DNA of 64,000 nucleotides, from NCBI RefSeq assembly GCF_030064675.1, contig NZ_CP116413.1, positions 5,488,001 through 5,552,000 on the forward strand. Direction: 5' to 3'. The translations under genes and the position numbers were made by a program. The notes beneath the pieces are model-generated. The model did not search any database. It worked only from the letters and a program-made list of their open reading frames with translations, and was not told the origin of the DNA. Below, piece by piece: positions 8,584 through 16,123 of this stretch; within the stretch, counting starts at the first letter, position 1; each line of letters starts with the position of its first letter. Origin of the DNA: Crossiella sp. CA-258035 (GTDB lineage Bacteria > Actinomycetota > Actinomycetes > Mycobacteriales > Pseudonocardiaceae).

Positions 8584-9873
8584 ATGACCTATCAGGGGAG
8601 ATGGGACCGGCGCACGGCATTGCGGGCCATGGCCGCACTGGCCGGCGTCGCCACGGCCGCGCCACTGCTGGGCGAGCCCGCCACGGCCCAGGCCAGTCCC
8701 GGCGGTGACGCGGACGCGCTGTTCAAGGCCGGGCATTTCGAGCAAGCCGGTCACGCGTACGAGGAAATCCTGAAGAAGGACCCGGGCAACGTGCACGCCG
8801 CCCGCCGCCGCGGCTATGTGGGGCTGCTGTCCAACAATTTCCCCGACGCCGAGAAATACCTCAAGACGGCCATCGCGCTGGCGCCCGGCGACCGGGAGGC
8901 CCACCGGTTCCTGGCCGACTGCTACACCCGGCAGGACAAGTTCGCCCTGGCCGCACCACACTGGCAGGGAGCCGACTACCAGGCTTATGCCACGTTGTTC
9001 GCGGCCTTCCGCGGCCAGCCGTATGAGATCCACGGCGACACCGGGCGGGCGCCCTTTCGGCAGCTCGACCCGATTCCGCAGGTGGAGGCATCACTCAACG
9101 GCGGACCACTGAAGAGGTTCTCGTTCTACACCCGGGTCGACTCGCTGGGCGTGTCGGCGAAAGCGGCCGAGGAAGCCGGACTGCGCGCGGTGGCCAAGGA
9201 AAAGGTCGAATACCTCGGCAAGACCTTCTGGTTCTACTACGGAATCCTGGACTCCTTCGCACTCGGCGGCATCGAGCTGCGCAACATTCCGGTGCGCTGG
9301 TCGGACGGGGACTCCGGCGAGCAGTCCGACGACGGCATGATCGGCACCTGGATCCTGTACCACTTCCTGACCACCATCGACTACGCGGGCCGGTCGCTGA
9401 TCCTGCGCCGCCGAACCCCCGAGACGGCCAGGAAGGCCCGCGCCGAGGCCGAACGGGCCGGCGCCCAGCCCCTGCCGCTGTGGCTGGCCCAGGAGCACCT
9501 GCTGTTCAGCCGGGGCAGCGTCGCGGGTTCCCCCGGGGTGGTGGCGGTGAACCTCGGCGGCACCGGCGAGGCGGTCGCGGCCATGCCCCAGGAGACGGCC
9601 AAGCGGCTGCGCGTCCGCGTCGACGAGGACCGCCCGATGGAGACCGCGGCCGGGGGCCAAGCGGTCACCGTCTACCCCTGCTACCCGAAGGAGGTCCGCC
9701 TCGGCAACGCCGTGGCCAGGGACGCCTACTGCTACGCGGGCGCACCGTCCGGGCCCGGTCGCGAGGGGTTCGAGCAGCTGGCCCACCTCTCGCACAGCTT
9801 CTACAAGCCCTTCCACGTCACCCTGGACTTCACCGGCATGAGCATCCACGTCGCGCGCGGCCCGGCCAGCTGA
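8584..9873 (+). CDS. Exported TPR protein with retropepsin/aspartyl-protease-like domain
   Basis: 429 residues. The N-terminus carries a Tat-like signal (WDRRTALRAMAALAGVATAA). Residues ~40-110 hold tetratricopeptide repeats (ALFKAGHFEQAGHAYEEILK, GLLSNNFPDAEKYLKTAIAL). The remainder looks like two copies of an aspartyl-protease-like beta domain: KRFSFYTRVDSLGVSAKAAEEA in the first half (Asp where the catalytic DSG/DTG would be) and VVAVNLGGTGEAV in the second, where Asp is not evident. Activity is therefore uncertain. A TTG 12 bp upstream is in frame, but ATG gives the better signal. It is divergent from the HIT gene. Confidence 0.6.
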   Translation: MTYQGRWDRRTALRAMAALAGVATAAPLLGEPATAQASPGGDADALFKAGHFEQAGHAYEEILKKDPGNVHAARRRGYVGLLSNNFPDAEKYLKTAIALAPGDREAHRFLADCYTRQDKFALAAPHWQGADYQAYATLFAAFRGQPYEIHGDTGRAPFRQLDPIPQVEASLNGGPLKRFSFYTRVDSLGVSAKAAEEAGLRAVAKEKVEYLGKTFWFYYGILDSFALGGIELRNIPVRWSDGDSGEQSDDGMIGTWILYHFLTTIDYAGRSLILRRRTPETARKARAEAERAGAQPLPLWLAQEHLLFSRGSVAGSPGVVAVNLGGTGEAVAAMPQETAKRLRVRVDEDRPMETAAGGQAVTVYPCYPKEVRLGNAVARDAYCYAGAPSGPGREGFEQLAHLSHSFYKPFHVTLDFTGMSIHVARGPAS

Positions 9874-9883
9874 GCCCGGCGCA

Positions 9884-9912
9884 GGACACTGGTGTCCCGA
9901 CTCGGGACACTA
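9884..9912. terminator. Inverted repeats between convergent genes
   Basis: GTGTCCCGACTCGGGACAC (9892-9910) is a perfect 9+1+9 inverted repeat, and GGACACTGGTGTCC (9884-9897) overlaps it. The hairpin lies exactly between the convergent ends of the TPR gene and the ATPase gene, where it could end both transcripts. There is no T-tract, as is common in actinomycetes. Confidence 0.5.
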
Positions 9913-11088
9913 GCGCTTCGGCCAGTGCCAGGAGGGCCGGTCGAGGCGGCCCTGGCCCTCGATCCGGGTCTCCCCCAGCTCCTTGACCAGCTCCACCGCG
10001 CCCAGGTCGGCCCCGGTCTCCTCGGCGCCCGCCTCGATCGCGGCGATCAGCGGCCGCGCGTGCGAGACCACCACGACCTGGGTGTTCTTCGCCGCGGTGA
10101 CGATCAGCCTGGCCAGCGAGGGCAGCAGGTCCGGGTGCAGGCTGGTCTCCGGCTCGTTGAGCACGAACAGCTCCGGCACCCTGGGGCTGAGCAGCGCGGC
10201 CACCCACAGCAGGTAGCGCAGCGTGCCGTCGGAGAGCTCGGCGGCGCGCAGCGGGCGCAGCAGCCCGTGCTGGCGCAGCGACAGCTCGAACCGCCCGTCG
10301 GCGTGCTCCACCGAGAGCCGCGAACCGGGGAAGGCGTCCTCGACGGCCAGACTCAGCGCGTCCGGGTCGCCGATCTCCAGGATGGTCTGCACCGCGGCGG
10401 CCAGGTCGGCGCCGTCCTGGCTGAGCACCGGGGTGCGGGTGCCCAGCCGGGCCTGCCGGGCCGGGGCGTCGGCGTCGGTGCGGAAGTGGTCGTAGAAGCG
10501 CCAGGACCGGATCCGCTCCCGCAGCAGCACCACCTCCGGCGCCACCCTCGGATCGGTGAACTCGCTGAGCAGGCTGTCGTAGGGCCGGATCCGGAAGGTG
10601 TCCTCGCCCCAGGACCCGGTGGCCCCGCGCAGCAGCACCGCCCCGTTGTGCCGCTGCGCGAACAGCTTCTGCCGCGCGAAGACCGGCCCCTGCCAGACCG
10701 CCTCGGACTTGATCTCGGGGTCCAGCGCGAACGCGGTCTCGCCGGGGATGGGCAGGCCGAGGTCGATCGCGTAGCCGAAGTCGTCCCCGGCGAAGCCCAG
10801 CCGCAGCCCGACCGGCTCCCTGCGCACCGTGCCCTGCACCGCGTACCGGCCCTCGCGCACACCCTTGCCGATCACCTCCGGCCCCGCCCACAGGGTGGAC
10901 TGCAGGCCGCCCTCCCTGGCCAGCGCGGCCACCGCGCCGTTGCGCGCGGCGTCGGCGAGTAGCCGCAGCGCCCGGTACAGGCTGGACTTGCCACTGCCGT
11001 TGGCGCCGGTGACCAGGTTCAGCTGACGCAGCGGCAGCACCAGCTCACGCAGGGACCGGTAGTTCTCAACAGCGATGGTTCTGAGCAC
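9910..11088 (-). CDS. AAA ATPase (SMC/ABC-type AAA_21 family)
   Basis: 392 residues from GTG (MLRTIAVENYRSLRELVLPL). Walker A is TGANGSGKSS (27-36). The ABC signature region is ELSDGTLRYLLW and Walker B is ELFVLNEPETSLHPD, followed by VVVVSHARPLI. Single-chain ATPases of this kind (RecF/OLD-like without a TOPRIM domain) occur both alone and in toxin or defence modules; no partner gene is adjacent here. The start was placed at GTG because the upstream extension is antisense to the antiporter gene. Confidence 0.8.
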   Translation of the reverse strand: MLRTIAVENYRSLRELVLPLRQLNLVTGANGSGKSSLYRALRLLADAARNGAVAALAREGGLQSTLWAGPEVIGKGVREGRYAVQGTVRREPVGLRLGFAGDDFGYAIDLGLPIPGETAFALDPEIKSEAVWQGPVFARQKLFAQRHNGAVLLRGATGSWGEDTFRIRPYDSLLSEFTDPRVAPEVVLLRERIRSWRFYDHFRTDADAPARQARLGTRTPVLSQDGADLAAAVQTILEIGDPDALSLAVEDAFPGSRLSVEHADGRFELSLRQHGLLRPLRAAELSDGTLRYLLWVAALLSPRVPELFVLNEPETSLHPDLLPSLARLIVTAAKNTQVVVVSHARPLIAAIEAGAEETGADLGAVELVKELGETRIEGQGRLDRPSWHWPKR

Positions 11089-11127
11089 AGGTGCGAACCT
11101 AACGCGCCGCCCTGACAGCGGTGGTTC

Positions 11128-12999
11128 ATGCTGTTGCCCATGGAGATCGCGGTGCAGATCATCGGGCTGGTCGTCGCGGTGCTCGCGGTGAGCTTCCTGG
11201 CGAAGGTGCTGAACCTGTCGGCTCCGCTGTGCCTGATCGTGGTCGGGGTCGCGCTGTCCTTCCTGCCGGGGGTGCCGGACTACGCGCTCAACCCGGACCT
11301 GGTGCTCATCGGCCTGCTGCCGCCGCTGCTCTACGCCACCGCGATCCGCACCTCGCTGATCGACTTCCGGGCCAACCGCGGCCCGATCGGGCTGCTGTCG
11401 GTCGGCCTGGTCGTGTTCACCACCCTCGGCGTCGGCGCGGTGGCCTGGCTGGCCATCCCGGGCGTGCCGCTGGCCGCGGCCTTCGCCCTCGGCGCGGTGG
11501 TGGCCCCGCCGGATGCGGTGGCGGCCACCGCGGTGGCCCGCAAGGTGGGCCTGCCGCGCACCATCGTGCGGGTGCTGGAGGGCGAGAGCCTGGTCAACGA
11601 CGCGGCCGCGCTGGTCGCGCTGCGCACCGCGATCGCGGCCATGGCCGGCGCGGTCAGCTTCTGGCAGGTCGGCGGGAACTTCCTGCTCGCGGCGGGCGCT
11701 GGCGTGCTGCTCGGGCTCCTCGTCGGCCAGGTGGCCAGTGTGCTGCGCACCCGGTTGCAGGACCCGGTCTTCGACACCGGCATGTCGCTGGTGGTGCCCT
11801 ACGTCGCCTACGTGGCCGCGGAGGCCGTGCACGGTTCCGGCGTGCTGGCGGTGGTGATCGCCGGGCTGATGCTGGGCCACCGGGAGCCGAGGATGCTCAA
11901 CGGCGCGGCCCGGATCGCGGGCACGGTGAACTGGCAGACCATCCAGTTCCTGCTGGAGAACGTGGTCTTCCTGCTCATCGGCCTGCAACTGCGCCGCATC
12001 CTCACCGAGGTCGGCGACACCGACCTGTCGCTGGGCACCCTGGTGCTGGCCTGCGCACTGGTGCTGCTCGCGACCATCCTCTGCCGGATCCTCTGGATGG
12101 TCGGGATCACGTTGCTGCGCAAGGCGTTCGGTCGCAAGGCCTGGCGCTGGCGGTACTCCGCGGTGACCGCGTGGGCCGGTATGCGCGGCGTGGTGACCCT
12201 GGCCGCGGTGTTCGTGCTGCCCGAGGACACCCCGCAGCGCCCGGTGCTGGTGCTGGCCGCGTTCGTGGTGGTGGCGGGCACCCTGCTGCTGCAAGGCGGC
12301 ACCCTGCCCTGGCTGGTCCGCAAGCTGCGGCTGCCCGCCCCCGACCCGGCCCAGGACGCCCTGCAGGAAGCGGTGCTGCTGCAGAACATGACCACCGCCG
12401 CCCTGGAGCGCCTGGAGCGGGAACGCCGCCCCGAGGACACCCCGGAGGTGCTGGACCGCCTGCGTTCCCGGATGAGCAACCGGGTCAACGCCGCCTGGGA
12501 GACCCTCGGCCGCTCCGAGGTGGACCTGGAAACCCCGAGCTTCGCCTACCGCCGCCTGCGCCGCGCCATGCTGGAGTCCGAAATGGACACTCTGCTGGAG
12601 GCCAGGGACAAGAAGGCGGCCGATGACGTGGTGCTGCGCAGGGTGCTGGACATGCTGGCCATCGAGGAGTCCATGTTGGACAGATCAACCCAGCTGGTCA
12701 ACGACCCGGCTTCGGGCTGGCTCAAGGCCCCGCCCAGCACCGCGGCCTGCAAGCACCTCAAGTCCGCGCCCTACCACGTCCCAGCGGACTCCGAGGAAGG
12801 CTGCCAGGACTGCCTCGCCGAAGGCACCACCTGGGTGCACCTGCGCCTGTGCCTGGCCTGCGGCCACGTCGCCTGCTGCGACTCCAGCCCCGCCCAGCAC
12901 GCGACCCGGCACTTCCGCGAGAGCCAGCACCCGGTGATGCGCAGCTTCGAGCCGGGCGAGAAGTGGCGCTGGTGCTTCGTGCACGGCTCGCTGGGATAG
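11128..12999 (+). CDS. CPA1-type Na+/H+ antiporter with C-terminal UBP zinc finger
   Basis: 623 residues. The first ~410 residues are a polytopic monovalent cation:proton antiporter domain with LPPLLYATAIRTSL, APPDAVAATAVARKVGLP, GESLVNDAAALVAL and AWAGMRGVVTLAAVFVLP, where the ND pair and the DAV segment form the family ion site. A long charged cytoplasmic region follows. The last ~85 residues are a ubiquitin-protease-type zinc finger (ZnF-UBP): CKHLK, GCQDCLAEGTTWVHLRLCLA, CGHVACCDSS, HATRHFRESQHPVM. In eukaryotes UBP fingers bind ubiquitin C-termini; in bacterial antiporters the partner is unknown. ATG 11140 is an alternative start. Confidence 0.87.
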   Translation: MLLPMEIAVQIIGLVVAVLAVSFLAKVLNLSAPLCLIVVGVALSFLPGVPDYALNPDLVLIGLLPPLLYATAIRTSLIDFRANRGPIGLLSVGLVVFTTLGVGAVAWLAIPGVPLAAAFALGAVVAPPDAVAATAVARKVGLPRTIVRVLEGESLVNDAAALVALRTAIAAMAGAVSFWQVGGNFLLAAGAGVLLGLLVGQVASVLRTRLQDPVFDTGMSLVVPYVAYVAAEAVHGSGVLAVVIAGLMLGHREPRMLNGAARIAGTVNWQTIQFLLENVVFLLIGLQLRRILTEVGDTDLSLGTLVLACALVLLATILCRILWMVGITLLRKAFGRKAWRWRYSAVTAWAGMRGVVTLAAVFVLPEDTPQRPVLVLAAFVVVAGTLLLQGGTLPWLVRKLRLPAPDPAQDALQEAVLLQNMTTAALERLERERRPEDTPEVLDRLRSRMSNRVNAAWETLGRSEVDLETPSFAYRRLRRAMLESEMDTLLEARDKKAADDVVLRRVLDMLAIEESMLDRSTQLVNDPASGWLKAPPSTAACKHLKSAPYHVPADSEEGCQDCLAEGTTWVHLRLCLACGHVACCDSSPAQHATRHFRESQHPVMRSFEPGEKWRWCFVHGSLG

Positions 13000-13025
13000 A
13001 CCGTCCACAATGGTCACCAAGCGGG

Positions 13026-13721
13026 TCAGTGGGTGAGCAGGACGGCGGTGGCGTTGTCAGTGGCGCCCCGGTCGATCGCGGTCGCGACCAGTTCCTGGGC
13101 GCGGGGGCCGAAGCGGGAGGGCCTGGCCACGATCGCGGTCATCGTGGCCGGGTCCAGGCTGCCGTAGACGCCGTCGCTGCACAGCAGCAGGCCGGTCTCC
13201 TCGCGGGTCTCCACCAGTCCGATGTCCCTCGGCCGGCCGGTGCGCACGCTCGCGGTCACGATGTGCTCCATCCTCGGCGTGGTGTCCATGCCCTGCCGCC
13301 GGAAGTACTCGGCCACGGTGTGGTCGCTGGTCAGGCGGGTCAGGGTGCGGCCGTCCCAGCGGTAGGCGCGGGCGTCGCCGACCCAGGCGATCCGGTAGCC
13401 GCCGCCGAGCTGGTCGGCGAAGGGCATGGCCACCACCAGCACGCAGTCGCCGGTGTGGCCCAGGGCGAGCACCGCGCGCTGGGCGGCCAGGACGGCCTCG
13501 GTGGGGCCGCGGGCGGGCAGGGTGCCGGTGGCGGCGGCGACCGCGACCCTGGCGGCGTCGGCGGCGGTCTCGGTGTCGCCGATGCCGTCGGCCAGGGCCA
13601 GGACGGGCTGCGTGCCGTCCCAGCCGGGGCGCACGGACACGGCGTCGGCGTTGACCCCTCGGTGGCCGGGGTCGGTGGCGGTTTCCCAGTGCACGCGGCT
13701 GCGGTTCTCCATCATGGTCAT
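13026..13721 (-). CDS. PP2C-family serine/threonine phosphatase
   Basis: 231 residues. Metal-binding and active-site motifs of PP2C are visible: RGVNADAVSVRPGWDG, VLALADGIGDTETA, IAWVGDARAYRWDG, LTSDHTVAEYF, GLLLCSDGVYGSLD and the final GATDNATAVLL. It is slightly short for the family and has no membrane segment, so it is a soluble cytoplasmic phosphatase reversing Ser/Thr kinase signalling. The start is the ATG preceded by GGAG. An in-frame upstream extension runs into the promoter of the divergent LacI gene and is discounted. Confidence 0.85.
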   Translation of the reverse strand: MTMMENRSRVHWETATDPGHRGVNADAVSVRPGWDGTQPVLALADGIGDTETAADAARVAVAAATGTLPARGPTEAVLAAQRAVLALGHTGDCVLVVAMPFADQLGGGYRIAWVGDARAYRWDGRTLTRLTSDHTVAEYFRRQGMDTTPRMEHIVTASVRTGRPRDIGLVETREETGLLLCSDGVYGSLDPATMTAIVARPSRFGPRAQELVATAIDRGATDNATAVLLTH

Positions 13722-13853
13722 GGCTCCAGCGTGGCCCCGTTTCCTAAGAACTTGCTGTGAGCGGGATAGCTCTTCGCTGTGGCCTCGTCGCAGGCAGGTC
13801 CGGTCACCGGGGCCGGTAAGATCATGGCCAGCAGCGACAGTGGATGAGGCCAG

Positions 13854-14896
13854 ATGACGGACACCGCGCCACAACGGCGAGCACGAGCGACCCGCCCGCC
13901 GACCATCCACGACGTCGCCGCGCACGCCGGCGTCTCCCGCGGCACCGTCTCCCGCGTCCTGCAGGGCGGCCACAACGTCAGCCCCGCCGCCCGGGAAGCC
14001 GTCACCACCGCGATCCGCAAACTCGGCTACGTGGTCAACCGGGCCGCGCGCGCAGCCTGGTCACCCAGCGCGCGGGCTCGGTGGCCTTCCTGCTCTCCGA
14101 GACCCAGGACCGGTTCTTCGAGGACCCCAACTTCACCACCCTGTTGCGCGCCTGCACCACCGCACTCGCCGAGCACGACCTGCCGCTCATCCTGATCACC
14201 GCGGGCACCGAGGCCGAGCGCCGCCGGATCGCGCCCTTCCTGTCCGCGCACCACGTCGACGGCGTGCTGCTGGTCTCCTCGCACCGCGGCAACCCGATGA
14301 TCGACCACCTCCGGCAGGCCAACCTGCCCTTCGTCTGCTGCGGCAAGCCCCTCGGCGAGCGCGGCGCGCTGTCCTACGTCGCCTCCGACGACCGCGAAGG
14401 CGCCAGGACCATGGTGCGCCACCTGCTGGACACCGGCCGCAGGCGCGTCGCGACCATCGCCGGTCCCCAGGACACCCCCGGCGGCCTGGACCGGCTGCAC
14501 GGCTACCGCGAGATGCTCGCCGAGCACGGCATCGCCCAGGACCAGCGGCTGGTCGCGGTCGGCGACTACAGCCGGGCCAGTGGTGAGTCCCGCATGCGAG
14601 AACTGCTGGCCACGGCACCGGATCTGGACGCGGTCTTCGTCGCCTCGGACCTGATGGCGGCGGGCGCGCTGGCCGCGCTCGAGCGGGCCGGCCTGCGCGT
14701 CCCGGAGGACATCGCGGTCGGTGGTTTCGACGACTCCTCGGTCGCCGCCACCACCCAGCCCCCACTGACCACGATCCGGCAGCCCTGGGGCCGGATCAGC
14801 GCGATGATGGTGCGCCAGCTGCTGGCCGAGATCAACGGCGAGGGACCGGCCACGGTCATCCTGCCCACCGAGCTGGTCGTCCGCGAGTCGGCCTGA
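13854..14896 (+). pseudogene. LacI-family regulator interrupted by a frameshift in a CG repeat
   Basis: The first frame starts at ATG 13854 and gives a good LacI HTH (TIHDVAAHAGVSRGTVSRVL) as far as the hinge YVVNRAAR. The +1 relative frame then carries RSLVTQRAGSVAFLLSETQD through a full PBP1-like domain to the end at 14896 (VAVGGFDDSSVAATTQPPLT). The switch falls in CGCGCGCGC (14045-14053). Removing one GC pair, or adding one base, restores the NRAARSLVT hinge seen in the paralogue at 4158. This is either a sequencing error, a null allele or a slippage site. If intact, it would be the local regulator of the cutinase gene downstream. Its ribosome-binding region is GATGAGGCC. Confidence 0.8.
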
Positions 14897-14915
14897 GGCC
14901 TGCCACGACCTACCT

Positions 14916-14929
14916 GTGCACGTTCACAG
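14916..14929. promoter_or_regulatory. Operator-like direct repeat, copy 1
   Basis: GTGCACGTTCACAG; its first 12 bases are a near palindrome (GTGnACGTnCAC). The same 14 bases recur at 15005-15018, 89 bp downstream. Both lie in the 236-bp region between the frameshifted LacI gene and the cutinase gene, which also holds a GTAAG...CTTAC repeat (14959-14974). Confidence 0.5.
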
Positions 14930-15004
14930 AATCCAACCGACATGCCCTTGAAACAATCGTAAGAATACGCTTACATCGAAGCGGTTCGCCGGTAGCACCG
15001 GTCC

Positions 15005-15018
15005 GTGCACGTTCACAG
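15005..15018. promoter_or_regulatory. Operator-like direct repeat, copy 2
   Basis: An exact second copy of GTGCACGTTCACAG. Together with the first copy it brackets the likely promoter of the cutinase gene, an arrangement consistent with looping or cooperative repressor binding. Confidence 0.5.
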
Positions 15019-15050
15019 TCCCGTTCGCCCTCCGCCGGTCATGGGCGATC

Positions 15051-15064
15051 GGAAAGCGCTTTCC
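15051..15064. promoter_or_regulatory. Perfect palindrome, LacI-type operator
   Basis: GGAAAGCGCTTTCC is a perfect 14-bp palindrome with a central CG, the form of LacI-family operators, lying 69 bp before the cutinase start. One-mismatch versions occur at 31985-31998 (before the SGNH esterase) and 38081-38094 (before the rhamnogalacturonan lyase). Confidence 0.65.
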
Positions 15065-15132
15065 GTCGACGAGCCCGATCGCGTTCTGCTGTTCCACATC
15101 TCCGCATTCCGCACAGGAAGAGGTACCGCACC

Positions 15133-16074
15133 ATGCCCGCAGCGTGCCTTGCACCCCAGCGATCCGACGCCGACGCCAGCCGCGGCTCCCGGCTCCCCTT
15201 GCTGCGACGAGCGGCGACCGTCCTCGCCGCCGTCCTGGGCGTCGTCACCTCCGGCGTAGCGGCGGTCCCGGCCTCGGCCGCGGACAACCCGTACCAGCGC
15301 GGTCCGAACCCGACCTCGGCCAGCGTCGCCGCCTCCCGCGGCACCTTCACCACCGCGGAGCTGACCGTCCCGCGCGGGCAGGGCTTCGGCGGCGGGAAGA
15401 TCTACTACCCGACCGACACCAGCCAGGGCACCTTCGCCGCGGTCGCCATCGTGCCCGGCTACACCGCCACCTGGGCCGCCGAAGGCGCCTGGATGGGACC
15501 CTGGCTGGCCTCCTTCGGTTTCGTGGTCATCGGCATCGACAGCAACGGGCGCAACGACTTCGACACCGCGCGCGGCACCCAGCTGCTGGCCGCGCTGGAC
15601 TACCTGACCCAGCGCAGCTCCGTGCGCGGCCGGGTCGACGCCAAGCGCCTCGCGGTGATGGGCCACTCCATGGGCGGCGGCGGGGCACTCGTCGCGGCGC
15701 AGCAACGTCCGTCGCTGAAGGCCGCGGTCGGGCTGGCGCCGTTCAAGCCCTCCGGCCCGCCGAGCGCCGACCGGGTGCCCACGATGGTCATCGCCGGTCA
15801 GCGCGACGGCACCTTCACTCCGTCCTATGTGGACGGTCTTTACCGGGCGATCCCGGCGGCCACGGAGAAGGCGTACCTGGAGTTCGCCGGGGCCGGGCAC
15901 GCCTTCCCGACCCGCCCGAACCCGTTGCAGATGCGGCTGGTGATCCCGTGGCTGAAGAGCTTCACCGACCACGACACCCGCTACCACCAGTTCCTGTGCC
16001 CGCTGAAGGACCGGACCGGCGTCACCGCCTACCGCAGCACCTGCCCGCTCGTGGCGCCCGGAGCCCACGCCTAG
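15133..16074 (+). CDS. Secreted cutinase/PET-hydrolase-type polyesterase (dienelactone-hydrolase fold)
   Basis: 313 residues. A signal peptide ends near ASAA (residue 50), and the mature protein begins DNPYQRGPNPT, as in Thermobifida-type cutinases. The nucleophile Ser179 is in GHSMGGGG, with the acid Asp225 (AGQRDGTFTP) and base His256 (AGAGHAFP). The oxyanion Tyr110 is in PGYTAT. The C-terminus keeps YHQFLCP and RSTCP, whose Cys289 and Cys304 would form the family disulfide. Family members hydrolyse cutin and aliphatic or aromatic polyesters outside the cell. A notable change is Phe204 (LAPFKP) where the substrate-clamp tryptophan usually sits. GGAAGAGG serves as the ribosome-binding site. 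The GH2 gene follows after a 49-bp gap and may be cotranscribed. Confidence 0.9.
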   Translation: MPAACLAPQRSDADASRGSRLPLLRRAATVLAAVLGVVTSGVAAVPASAADNPYQRGPNPTSASVAASRGTFTTAELTVPRGQGFGGGKIYYPTDTSQGTFAAVAIVPGYTATWAAEGAWMGPWLASFGFVVIGIDSNGRNDFDTARGTQLLAALDYLTQRSSVRGRVDAKRLAVMGHSMGGGGALVAAQQRPSLKAAVGLAPFKPSGPPSADRVPTMVIAGQRDGTFTPSYVDGLYRAIPAATEKAYLEFAGAGHAFPTRPNPLQMRLVIPWLKSFTDHDTRYHQFLCPLKDRTGVTAYRSTCPLVAPGAHA

Positions 16075-16123
16075 GCGGGGCGTGCAGCCGATATCAGTGC
16101 AGAGATCACCATGGGATGGTGCG

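Noticed and set aside
9910-11088. Anti-phage OLD/Gabija-type defence module
   Set aside because: The ATPase has no TOPRIM domain and no helicase or nuclease neighbour; the flanking genes are an ordinary antiporter and an exported TPR protein.
13854-14896. Programmed ribosomal frameshifting in the LacI gene
   Set aside because: There is no slippery heptamer, stimulatory pseudoknot or internal Shine-Dalgarno at the switch, and the paralogue at 4158 needs none; error or mutation is simpler.
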